Shown here in pieces: positions 23,943 through 30,841 of a DNA stretch of 33,570 nt (position 1 is its first letter; the number at the start of each line of letters is the position of its first letter). The notes under the pieces are model-generated. The model was not told the origin of the DNA, did no database searches, and worked only from the letters and a program-made list of their open reading frames with translations. The translations under genes and the position numbers were made by a program. Where the stretch lies: positions 1 through 33,570 of the forward strand of contig PMBV01000037.1 in the NCBI GenBank assembly GCA_003153055.1, written 5' to 3'. The stretch comes from Myxococcales bacterium (GTDB lineage: Bacteria; Myxococcota; Myxococcia; Myxococcales; Myxococcaceae).

Positions 23943-24530
23943 TCAATACATCGATTCGGCCGTCTCCTTCGGCACCTCGTCCGACAACAGGCGGCGGAGC
24001 GAGCTTCGGCCCCGTGACAGTCGTGACTTCACCGTGCCGACCGAGACGTCCTCGAGCTCGGCGATCTCCTCGTAGGTCCACCCTTCGAGCTCGAAGAGAA
24101 TGACGGCCCGGCGGAACTGGGCAGGCATCTGCGACAGGGCCTCATGGACGGCGCGCTTGGTCTGCTCGCGCATCAGGAGCTCCTCGGGGCACGCCGCCCA
24201 GCGTCGCTCGGGGTGGGTGCGCTCCTCGGCAGGCTCCTCGAGTGGCCCGCGGCGGGCGGCCCTGGTTCGCACGGCGTCGAGGGCGAGGTTGCGCACCACG
24301 GAGTACACCCAGGTCGCGAAGGTCGACTGCCCGCGAAAGAGGGTGAGCCTCCGGTGCACCTTGAGGAGCGCTTCTTGCGCCAGGTCTTCGCAATCGACCG
24401 TCGGTGACCCGAGGGCGCGGGCGATGCAGTGGACGCGCCGCACCTGTCGGGAGAGGACCTCCTCCATGGCGCTGGGGTCCCCCGCCTGGGCCCGGGCGAT
24501 CTGCAGACCGAGGGTCGTCTCCGTTGCCAT
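23943..24530 (-). CDS. ECF-family RNA polymerase sigma factor
   Basis: 195 residues, the normal ECF length. Region 2 at about 25-95 includes CEDLAQEALLKVHRRL and STFATWVYSVVRNLALDAVR, the -10 binding and melting helices. An acidic/basic linker joins it to region 4 at about 125-185 (MPAQFRRAVILFELEGWTYEEIAELEDVSVGTVKSRLSRGR), a typical helix-turn-helix for the -35 element. There is no region 3. No anti-sigma factor gene (for example a zinc-finger membrane protein) is adjacent; instead the Cys/Gly-rich lipoprotein follows at 137 nt with an ECF-type promoter. I did not find the same promoter in front of the sigma gene itself. How its activity is gated is unknown. Confidence 0.93.
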   Translation of the reverse strand: MATETTLGLQIARAQAGDPSAMEEVLSRQVRRVHCIARALGSPTVDCEDLAQEALLKVHRRLTLFRGQSTFATWVYSVVRNLALDAVRTRAARRGPLEEPAEERTHPERRWAACPEELLMREQTKRAVHEALSQMPAQFRRAVILFELEGWTYEEIAELEDVSVGTVKSRLSRGRSSLRRLLSDEVPKETAESMY

Positions 24531-24731
24531 GCTGCCGGCTTGTGGTTCGGGACCGAGCGATCAGATCACTCCGAGCTCACGAATTTTCGTCGACGCCTCC
24601 GGCGCGCGCGAACTGCCGAAGAACAGGCGATCCGAGCGCGACGCTCGCCGTCCGAGTGTGAACGACAGTGGGCATCTTCGGTGGTCGTTTCTCGGGAAGC
24701 GAGCCGGGCCGCAATCAGGTTCGCGACTGGC

Positions 24732-25589
24732 TCAATCGGTGGTGAAGACCGTGCCGCGGCTGCCGGGGGACATCGCCTCGTCGAGCAGTGACGTCGCCGG
24801 CGAGAGGCCGACGATGTGAATGGCGTCGATGCCCTCCTCGAGCATGGCGAGGCTCTCTTCCACCTTGGGGATCATCCCCCCTTGGATGACGCCCGAGGCG
24901 ATCTGCGCCCTCGCCTCCTTGGGTGAGAGATGGGGAATTCGAGTGGCCCCGTCGTTCTTGTCCTTTAGGACTCCGGGCACATTGGACACCAAGAAGAGCC
25001 GCGCGGCGCTCAGGCGGCCGGCGATGCGGGTGGCCACCGTGTCGGCGTTGACGTTGAAGACGCGACCCTGGGCATCACCGGCGAGGCAGCCGATGACCGC
25101 CACCACGCCGATGGAGGCGAGCTTCTCGAGCAACGCGAGGTTGACGTGCGAGATGTCGCCCACCAGGCCGTAGTCCACCGGCTCGGGCATCGCGTCGACC
25201 GTCACCGGCGGCCGCTTGGTCGCGTCGACCAGCCCGGCTGAGACCCCCGAGGTGCACAGGGCCGTCACGTTGGCCAGGCGAAAGGCCCTCGCCACGTCGA
25301 CCCCGACGCCACCCAGCGCGAGCTTCATCACCTCGAGCGTGGCTTCATCGGTGACCCGTTGGCCCAGCACCTGTTTGGTCTGGAGCCCGACCTTCTTCGA
25401 GAGCTCGGTCGCCTGGGGACCGCCGCCGTGGATCACCACCACCTTGATGCCCACGTCGAGGAAGGCTCGCACCGCCGCGCCGACGGTCGAGGCCAGCTTG
25501 GACACATCTTGCGCCAGCTCGCCGCCGATCTTCACGACGAACCAGCGACCTGCGTACGACTCGAGAGCGTCGGTCACGAGTCGCGGCAT
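24732..25589 (-). CDS. argB: Acetylglutamate kinase
   Basis: 285 residues, the expected ArgB length. It is an amino-acid-kinase fold with FVVKIGGELA (phosphate-binding Lys), VVVIHGGGPQATELSKK (substrate Gly-rich loop), VTDEATLEVMKLALGG (the Arg/Thr and acetylglutamate region), NVNADTVATRIAG (Asn/Asp nucleotide-site motif) and GGMIPKVE (the conserved Lys near the C terminus). Reaction: ATP plus N-acetylglutamate gives N-acetylglutamyl-phosphate, the second step of arginine synthesis. Start at 25589 with GGAGGG 4 nt before the ATG. No other arg biosynthesis gene is next to it in this window. Confidence 0.93.
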   Translation of the reverse strand: MPRLVTDALESYAGRWFVVKIGGELAQDVSKLASTVGAAVRAFLDVGIKVVVIHGGGPQATELSKKVGLQTKQVLGQRVTDEATLEVMKLALGGVGVDVARAFRLANVTALCTSGVSAGLVDATKRPPVTVDAMPEPVDYGLVGDISHVNLALLEKLASIGVVAVIGCLAGDAQGRVFNVNADTVATRIAGRLSAARLFLVSNVPGVLKDKNDGATRIPHLSPKEARAQIASGVIQGGMIPKVEESLAMLEEGIDAIHIVGLSPATSLLDEAMSPGSRGTVFTTD

Positions 25590-25958
25590 TATGCCCTCCA
25601 GGGCCCACTTTCAATGCCGAGCGTCACTCACTCTCACCGGGGGCGCCTCGAGAAGAGCACCGGGTCTTGGTGGGATCGCACAGGTGATGATGGAGGGCAG
25701 CGGATCGCACACCAACGGGGATGATGGCCTCGTCCTCCATTACCTCCTCCGCTGGCTGGTCGACCCAGACGGCCATCCGCTCGTCCACCTGTGTCAGATG
25801 GCCACCAACCTGAACGACCCTCTTCTGGCTCGCCAGGGATCGCTGGGGGGATGTCTCCCTGCCGGCACCGGAGGTGCTGCCGCCTGGCTCCAGCATGTGG
25901 GGTTCGTGCCTGGCTGAGCGCACGCCTGCGTTGGCGTGTGGTGGGGTCGCGTGTCACG
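25590..25958. other. 369-nt gap upstream of argB, contains left direct repeat
   Basis: Holds the argB promoter region and, at 25634-25671, one copy of the 38-bp repeat. The rest has open frames on both strands. The minus-strand one (25923 to 25624) has a protein-like stretch (VDERMAVWVDQPAEEVMEDE), but no ribosome site or family match supports it as a gene, and a plus-strand frame looks about as good. I treat it as unassigned, possibly a decayed gene. Confidence 0.4.
25634..25671. repeat. Left copy of a 38-bp direct repeat bracketing the nuclease-ATPase pair
   Basis: Identical to 27863-27900 at 36 of 38 positions, with the first 29 bases (25634-25662) exact, starting tcaccgggggcgcctcgaga. 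In minus orientation it still spells QDPVLFSRRPR plus stop, matching QDAVLFSRRPR plus stop at the end of the intact membrane-protein gene. Similarity stops at the stop codon on one side and after about 12 codons on the other, as expected for a duplicated insertion core. Confidence 0.8.
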
Positions 25959-26468
25959 TCAGCTTGAGTCGACCTGCCACGGCGATCCCTTGAGCGGTAG
26001 GCTCGCGCTTACCACCCGCGGGTGGGGATCGATCGGCCGCAGGAGCGTTCTCAGCTTGAGCACGAGGTCGGCCGGATCGGGGAAGGCAGCAAAAAGCTTC
26101 GACCTGTGTGCAGCCTGCTCGAGGTGGAGGACGACGGACAATCGTCGCGCCTCAAGGCACTTCCTGGCCACTGCTCGTTCGTCGTCTCCCGCGTTGTGGG
26201 CTGCTGCGACCAGCCCTGCGAGAGTGTCACGCACCTTGAGCGCGAACTCGTCCCACAGCGGGATCTCCTTCGTTCGGCGCGAGTTACGGTAGTCCTTGAT
26301 CTCGATGAGCCAGAGCTGACCGCTCCCGTCGATGGCCACGAGGTCTATCCCCTTGTTACCTCCGCACGTGCTCTTGAATCGCTGAAAGTAGGCCCACTCG
26401 TCGTACTTCGCGACCTCCCAGTCCTTCGGGAAACTGAACCGAAGCCGGCCCTCGTCGATCACCTTCAC
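25959..26468 (-). CDS. PD-(D/E)XK nuclease-like protein
   Basis: 169 residues from a GTG whose bases overlap the stop of the upstream ATPase gene (GTGA, 4 nt). Residues of about 40-61 show a restriction-endonuclease-like core: GIDLVAIDGS (Asp42), then LWLIEIKDYR with Glu56-x-Lys58, the D-(13)-ExK spacing of the PD-(D/E)XK superfamily. A Tyr-Arg follows. The second half is helical and charged, with no further motif. Metal-dependent DNA or RNA cleavage is the expected activity if the site is functional. Tight coupling to an AAA/ABC-type ATPase is typical of two-gene antiphage modules, though I cannot match this exact pair to a named system. A Mrr/VRR-type housekeeping nuclease is the alternative. 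Confidence 0.72.
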   Translation of the reverse strand: MKVIDEGRLRFSFPKDWEVAKYDEWAYFQRFKSTCGGNKGIDLVAIDGSGQLWLIEIKDYRNSRRTKEIPLWDEFALKVRDTLAGLVAAAHNAGDDERAVARKCLEARRLSVVLHLEQAAHRSKLFAAFPDPADLVLKLRTLLRPIDPHPRVVSASLPLKGSPWQVDSS

Positions 26469-27514
26469 CGTGCCCCCTCTAGGTCCATGAATCGCCTCGA
26501 CTGCTCGAGTGTCTCGTCGAGCAAGCCGAGGTCCCCGGCGTCTTCGATGGAGTCTCCCTGTCGAACGACTACGCCGTCATCACCCGCCGCCAGCCCGAAG
26601 AACCGAGTCGACACGTCTTGGAAGTCCCCACCACGGAGGATCTCGAACTCGCGCAAGAGAAAGAGGCTGTGGGTCGCGATAAAGACCTGCACTCCCGCGC
26701 GCGCGATGCGCATGATCATCGCGGCAATATCTCTGATGAGTCGCGGATGCAGATTGGCCTCAGGCTCGTCCCAGAAGAGATAGCCCTTGTCGAGGAGGGA
26801 ACCGGTGGCGATGAGTCGAGCGATCGTCGCCAACTTGCGCAGCCCCTCTGCGACGAGGTGCATCTCCACCCGGCCGTCTTTTCGCACGAGGTAGAAACGC
26901 CCCTCCGTGGTGAGGTCGACCTTTCCTCCCATGTCTTCCTCAATCGGTGCTAGCAGCTCTCTGATGGTGTTCTCGCGTGGGCCCCTGGCGAGAGGTGCTC
27001 CGAGGAGCGAACAGGCGTCACGCAAGGTCTCATCGAACTCGGTGTGCGATGTGTCGAAAAGAGAGACGAACCCCGGGTAGATGCTCAGGAGCTCACGCGC
27101 GGGCAGGAAGACGGGGAGCTTGTCGCCCCATTCCTGAGGCATCGCCTTCACCGTGACCGAATCGTTGCTCTTCGTATTGAACGAGGTCACGGTGTTCCGT
27201 GCGCTTTTGTCGAAATTCCAGGCGATCTCGGCGTGGTTGACTCCGCGCTGTCGCCGAGCGAGCCGCCCCAGCGAGTCCGGCCTGAAGACGGCCTTCAGCT
27301 TTCGAGCGATCGCCGGCTGGAGCACGACCTTCGTGGGAGTGAGGGACGCGTCCTTCTCGGAGCGCGCAAGCACGTCGATGAGTGCGTAGGCTGCCTTGAG
27401 GACGTGTGTCTTGCCGACGCCGTTCTCTCCGAGGAGGACGTTGACGTGCCTACCAAACTCGAACTCCGCTTTGGAGAAGACGGTGAACTGCTCGAAGCTT
27501 ATCTTGCTCAGCAT
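26465..27514 (-). CDS. AAA_15/AAA_21-type (SMC/OLD-like) ATPase
   Basis: 349 residues from the ATG at 27514 (a TTG one codon earlier is also in frame; aaaggg lies about 6 nt upstream). Walker A is GENGVGKT (29-36) and Walker B is GYLFWDEPEANLHP with Asp249-Glu250. The switch-histidine motif is FIATHSLFLL (His282). A degenerate ABC signature sits at AEGLRKLA (about 222-230). The middle (about 45-215) is an insert as in OLD-like and RecF-like ATPases. No TOPRIM domain is fused, unlike true OLD nucleases; the nuclease seems supplied by the next gene. Two 60-base rows counted by hand here give 55-57% GC, against 77% in a row of the neighbouring membrane-protein gene, hinting at recent transfer. 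Confidence 0.85.
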   Translation of the reverse strand: MLSKISFEQFTVFSKAEFEFGRHVNVLLGENGVGKTHVLKAAYALIDVLARSEKDASLTPTKVVLQPAIARKLKAVFRPDSLGRLARRQRGVNHAEIAWNFDKSARNTVTSFNTKSNDSVTVKAMPQEWGDKLPVFLPARELLSIYPGFVSLFDTSHTEFDETLRDACSLLGAPLARGPRENTIRELLAPIEEDMGGKVDLTTEGRFYLVRKDGRVEMHLVAEGLRKLATIARLIATGSLLDKGYLFWDEPEANLHPRLIRDIAAMIMRIARAGVQVFIATHSLFLLREFEILRGGDFQDVSTRFFGLAAGDDGVVVRQGDSIEDAGDLGLLDETLEQSRRFMDLEGAR

Positions 27515-27517
27515 CAA

Positions 27518-27862
27518 ACGGCCCTTTCGTCAGCTGTACGCCCTGAGGGCAGGCACGTTGCCGATCGAGTCCCTGGTTCTTTCAAGCTCGCTTCTAGCCC
27601 AGGATGGCGACTTCTCATCCTGTTTCGCGGGTGGCGCGGGCGCCAGAACGCCCCATGACGAAATGGGGTGGGGTTGAGCTGGGGCGTGCGGGTGGGGCCG
27701 AGCTGGTGGGATTTGACGGCGGCCTGGACGATGGCCGGTTCTCCCGACATGACGATCTGGAACAGCTCTCGGCGGGCGAGCTTCCTGGCGAGGTCCTGGA
27801 GGTCGCCCGTGCTGATGACCTTGAGCTCGGCGGTCCTCGCCGGGAGGGACACCGGGCGCTTG
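27518..27862 (-). other. 345-nt segment with a coding-like remnant
   Basis: Between the ATPase start and the membrane-protein stop. On the minus strand, codons from about 27852 (GTG) read VSLPARTAELKVISTGDL followed by LARKLARRELFQIVMSGEPA, with almost every third base G or C, like a real gene; the frame then degrades into Arg/Pro-rich sequence and stops at 27514. There is no ribosome site and I do not recognise the protein. It may be a truncated gene carried with, or cut by, the neighbouring cassette, or a small unknown ORF. Confidence 0.4.
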
Positions 27863-27900
27863 TCACCGGGGGCGCCTCGAGAAGAGCACCGCGTCCTGGT
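27863..27900. repeat. Right copy of the 38-bp direct repeat (3' end of membrane-protein gene)
   Basis: Starts exactly at the stop codon of the membrane-protein gene and covers its last 12 or so codons. Matches 25634-25671 at 36 of 38 bases. Because the membrane-protein gene is full length here, this copy is the native one and the left copy is the duplicate. Confidence 0.8.
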
Positions 27901-29305
27901 CCTCATGCTCCAGCCGCCAGCCAGGGTGTTGGCGCAGTGACTCGGCCAGCGCTCCTTCGCGGCTCCAGGCGACCGCGTCGATGTGCCAGCGATCGAGCAC
28001 GGCCTCCCACCCGGGTCTCAGGTGATGCACGGTCAGGTAGTCGCGCCACACTTCGGTCGGGTAGCAGTCGTTGCGCTGGTCGATGAAGACCGGCTGGCCC
28101 GAGAAGAGCAGCGCGCCGCCCCAGTTGAAGGGGTGAAAGAGCCGAGCGGGGCGCGGCCGACTCGAGAGGGAGCTGACGAGCTCGACAGGGAAGAAGTCGG
28201 GGGTACGAGCCGGTGGTGCGCGGAACTCCAGCACGGCGGCCAGTGCCCACGCCCCGATGGGCAGCACGCTGCTGGCCCGGCGGTCGACCTCGCCGGCCCG
28301 CTCAAGAGCGCCGAACAGGTTACCCTGGAGCCTCCCCGCGACGGCCGCGAGGTGAGGTGGGAGCGCCACGGCGAGGGCGATGCCCATGAGCGGCACGTTT
28401 CGCACCGCCGAGAAGGCCGCCAGACTGAAGAGGAGGAACACCACGGCCCGCTCCGACGTGGGCCGCGTCTTGGATGCGATGACGACCAGGAGCGAGAGTC
28501 CGACCGCTGCGAGGAGGAGCTCACCGAGTGGGCTGGCGAGCGGCACCCGCTGCCACTCGAGTATTTCCTCGAGGAACCCTGGCTCGGCCCACAGTGGCGT
28601 CGCGAGGTACTGGAGTGGGAAGACGAGGCCGCGCACGTGGTGAGGCGTGAGGAGGCAGGCCCCCAGCGCGAGGAGCAGCTCTCGCCACCTCAGCCCGACG
28701 CGGTCTTCACGCCGCAAGGTCCCGGCGAGCGTCCACACGCCGAGGAGGCCGAGGCCGATGAGCCAGCTCCCGTGGGCGTTCGCCCAGACGACGAAGAGCG
28801 CGAAGAGGGCGATGGACCGCGCAGGCCGTGGCGGCCGGTCGACCAGCCAGAGCAACACAAGCATCAACACATTACCCAAGAGATACGGACGAATGGACCA
28901 GTTCGCGAGGAGGAAGAAGCCGGCGAAGAGCGTCAGCACAGTCGAAGCCACCGGCGTCTTCCCTGCTCCTCGGGCCAAGACGGCGACCAGCCCGAGCGCG
29001 GCCACGTGGAGGCCGAGCGCCAAGAGAGACAACAGCGCCGGACCCTGACGGAAGACCCAGGCGAACAGCAGCTCCGAGAGCCACTCGTGCGCGACCCACG
29101 GTGTCTGGGGTGCCGTGAAGCTGAAGACGTTGGTGCGAGGAATAGCCCCCGTCTCGAGCATCAGCTCGCCCGCCCGCAGGTGCCAGAAGACATCATCGGC
29201 CTTCAGGGGGACGACGAAGGTCGCGACCGAGGCGTGGAAGGCGACGACCAGGCCCTGGAGCGAGGGGGCGAGCCAGCGCGACCTCAAAACGAGAGGCCTG
29301 GCCAC
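27863..29305 (-). CDS. Polytopic membrane protein, GT-C-like
   Basis: 480 residues from a GTG overlapping the aldehyde dehydrogenase stop by 22 nt. The N terminus has a first helix, then a conserved exoplasmic loop (KADDVFWHLRAGELMLETGAIPR; FSFTAPQTPWVAHEWLSELL). That loop is typical of a family of large membrane proteins with glycosyltransferase-C-like topology. About ten hydrophobic segments run to residue 355. A soluble C-terminal domain follows, with LFHPFNWGGALLFSGQPVFIDQRNDCYP and a terminal strand AVLFSRRPR. Family members have no firmly assigned substrate to my knowledge; polyprenyl-linked sugar transfer is the usual guess. The 3' end of the gene is the source of the 38-bp repeat. Confidence 0.8.
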   Translation of the reverse strand: MARPLVLRSRWLAPSLQGLVVAFHASVATFVVPLKADDVFWHLRAGELMLETGAIPRTNVFSFTAPQTPWVAHEWLSELLFAWVFRQGPALLSLLALGLHVAALGLVAVLARGAGKTPVASTVLTLFAGFFLLANWSIRPYLLGNVLMLVLLWLVDRPPRPARSIALFALFVVWANAHGSWLIGLGLLGVWTLAGTLRREDRVGLRWRELLLALGACLLTPHHVRGLVFPLQYLATPLWAEPGFLEEILEWQRVPLASPLGELLLAAVGLSLLVVIASKTRPTSERAVVFLLFSLAAFSAVRNVPLMGIALAVALPPHLAAVAGRLQGNLFGALERAGEVDRRASSVLPIGAWALAAVLEFRAPPARTPDFFPVELVSSLSSRPRPARLFHPFNWGGALLFSGQPVFIDQRNDCYPTEVWRDYLTVHHLRPGWEAVLDRWHIDAVAWSREGALAESLRQHPGWRLEHEDQDAVLFSRRPR

Positions 29306-30765
29306 GAGGGCAGCGGCGTGGGCTCCTTGGGGGGGAGCAGGACGCCCATGGGGTACACGCAGGAAACGCCCATGAGAATGCCCCCTGGCCGATGGTTGCC
29401 GCTCGCCTTGATGCCGCCGAAGGGGAGCCGGCCGCTGGCGCCGGCGCTCGAGCGGTTCCAGTGCAGCACTCCCACGCGGAGCTCGTCGGCGCAGCGCTCG
29501 AAGGCCTCGGCTGACGAGGTGAACACCGAGGCTGAGAGCCCGAAGGGCGAGTCGTTGGCCACCGCGATGGCCTGCTCGACGTCGTCCACCACCAGGAGCG
29601 CGAGGTCTGGGGCGAAGAGCTCGACGTCGGTGTATCCAGGGAGTCGGTGGACGCCAGGCGGCGCGCGGTGCACCGCCGGCCGAACGTAGAACCCGCGCCG
29701 TTGGGCCTCGACGACGCCTCCGGGAGCGAGGGGCTCGAAGCCCGCGTCGTGGGCCTTGCGTTGGGCGGCGAGGAGGGCCTGGCGAGCTGCCTCGGAGATG
29801 AGCGGCCCCATGAAGACGTCGGCCTCGTCAGGGTGCCCGACTTTGGCCCGTTGAGCCACCTGTGCGAGCCGGGCGGCGAGGGCGTCGGCGATGCCCCGGG
29901 TGGCGACGACGCGCGAGGTGGCGGTGCAGCGCTGGCCGGCGGTGGCGAAGCCGGAGAAGGCGAGCTCTCGCACGGTGCGCTCGAGGTCCGCGTCGTCGAG
30001 GACGAGGGAGGCGTTCTTCCCACCCAGCTCGAGGGCGACGAGCACGCCGGGCCGGTGGGCGTTGGCCGCCACGATGCGTTGGCCCACCGCCAGCGAGCCG
30101 GTGAAGAGAATGCCGTCGACGCCGGGGTGCCCGACGAGGTGCTCGGCCACGCTGACTCCGCCTTGCACCAGGTTGAAGACACCGGGAGGCAGACCAGCCT
30201 CGTCGAAGCAGCGGGCCATCGTCACCGCTGTCAGCACGCCCTTGTCCGAGGGCTTGAAGACGACGGTGTTCCCCGTGAAGAGCGCGGGCACCAGTTGACC
30301 GTTGGGCAGGTGGCCGGGGAAGTTGAACGGCCCCACGACCGCGACGACTCCGAGGGGGCGGTGGCGAAGCTCTCCCGGCAGGTCCTCCACGCGGGTGTCG
30401 CGGAGGAACGCGGCTCCTTCTCCTATGGTGACGTCGACCTTCGCGATCATCGCCTGGACCTCGGCGCGGGCCTCCCACATGGGCTTGCCGATCTCCCTCG
30501 AGATGGCGCGCGCCAGTTCTTCGAGGTGGGCCTTCAAGGCGCCCTGGTACCGTTTGAGGAGCACGGCGCGGGCGGGCGCTCCCAGGCGTCGCCACGCGGA
30601 GGCGGCGGTGCGCGCGGCGTCGACGGCGAGATCCACCTGGTCGCGGCTGAACGGAGCCACTACCACCAGGTCGTTCTCATCGGCCGGGCTCCGCACGGTG
30701 AGCTCACCCTCGGGGGCGGCGGCGTGCCCAAAACGTCCGGCCACGAAGTCGGTGTCCGCGTTCAT
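29284..30765 (-). CDS. astD: Aldehyde dehydrogenase, AstD (succinylglutamate semialdehyde) type
   Basis: 493 residues, full-length ALDH. NAD-binding and catalytic residues are in place: Asn148 in GPFNFPGHLPNG, Lys171 in VVFKPSDKG, Glu246 in LELGGKN, and the nucleophile Cys280 in TAGQRCTATSR. The NFPGHLPNG block and the overall length favour AstD, which oxidises N-succinylglutamate 5-semialdehyde in the arginine succinyltransferase pathway. The other ast genes are not in the window, so a broader semialdehyde substrate is possible. The next gene overlaps its end by 22 nt. It diverges from the transglutaminase-like gene across a 76-nt gap. Confidence 0.8.
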   Translation of the reverse strand: MNADTDFVAGRFGHAAAPEGELTVRSPADENDLVVVAPFSRDQVDLAVDAARTAASAWRRLGAPARAVLLKRYQGALKAHLEELARAISREIGKPMWEARAEVQAMIAKVDVTIGEGAAFLRDTRVEDLPGELRHRPLGVVAVVGPFNFPGHLPNGQLVPALFTGNTVVFKPSDKGVLTAVTMARCFDEAGLPPGVFNLVQGGVSVAEHLVGHPGVDGILFTGSLAVGQRIVAANAHRPGVLVALELGGKNASLVLDDADLERTVRELAFSGFATAGQRCTATSRVVATRGIADALAARLAQVAQRAKVGHPDEADVFMGPLISEAARQALLAAQRKAHDAGFEPLAPGGVVEAQRRGFYVRPAVHRAPPGVHRLPGYTDVELFAPDLALLVVDDVEQAIAVANDSPFGLSASVFTSSAEAFERCADELRVGVLHWNRSSAGASGRLPFGGIKASGNHRPGGILMGVSCVYPMGVLLPPKEPTPLPSWPGLSF

Positions 30766-30841
30766 GAGCTGCTTCTAGCCCGTTCGATGGGGAAGGCGTG
30801 AATCGAGCGATGGCCGCCTGCGTCCTGATAGGGTGCCTCCA

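Noticed and set aside
21716..24103. 795-codon plus-strand open frame across two lipoprotein genes and the sigma factor
   Set aside because: Antisense to two genes with lipoprotein signals and to the end of the ECF sigma gene; Pro- and Arg-rich with no domain pattern.
24531..24731. Search for an autoregulatory ECF promoter ahead of the sigma factor gene
   Set aside because: No GGAAC-N16/17-CGTC arrangement was found on the minus strand of this gap.
27983..29689. 568-codon plus-strand open frame over the membrane-protein gene
   Set aside because: Extremely Glu/Arg/Pro-rich, the mirror of a hydrophobic gene on the other strand; no motif.
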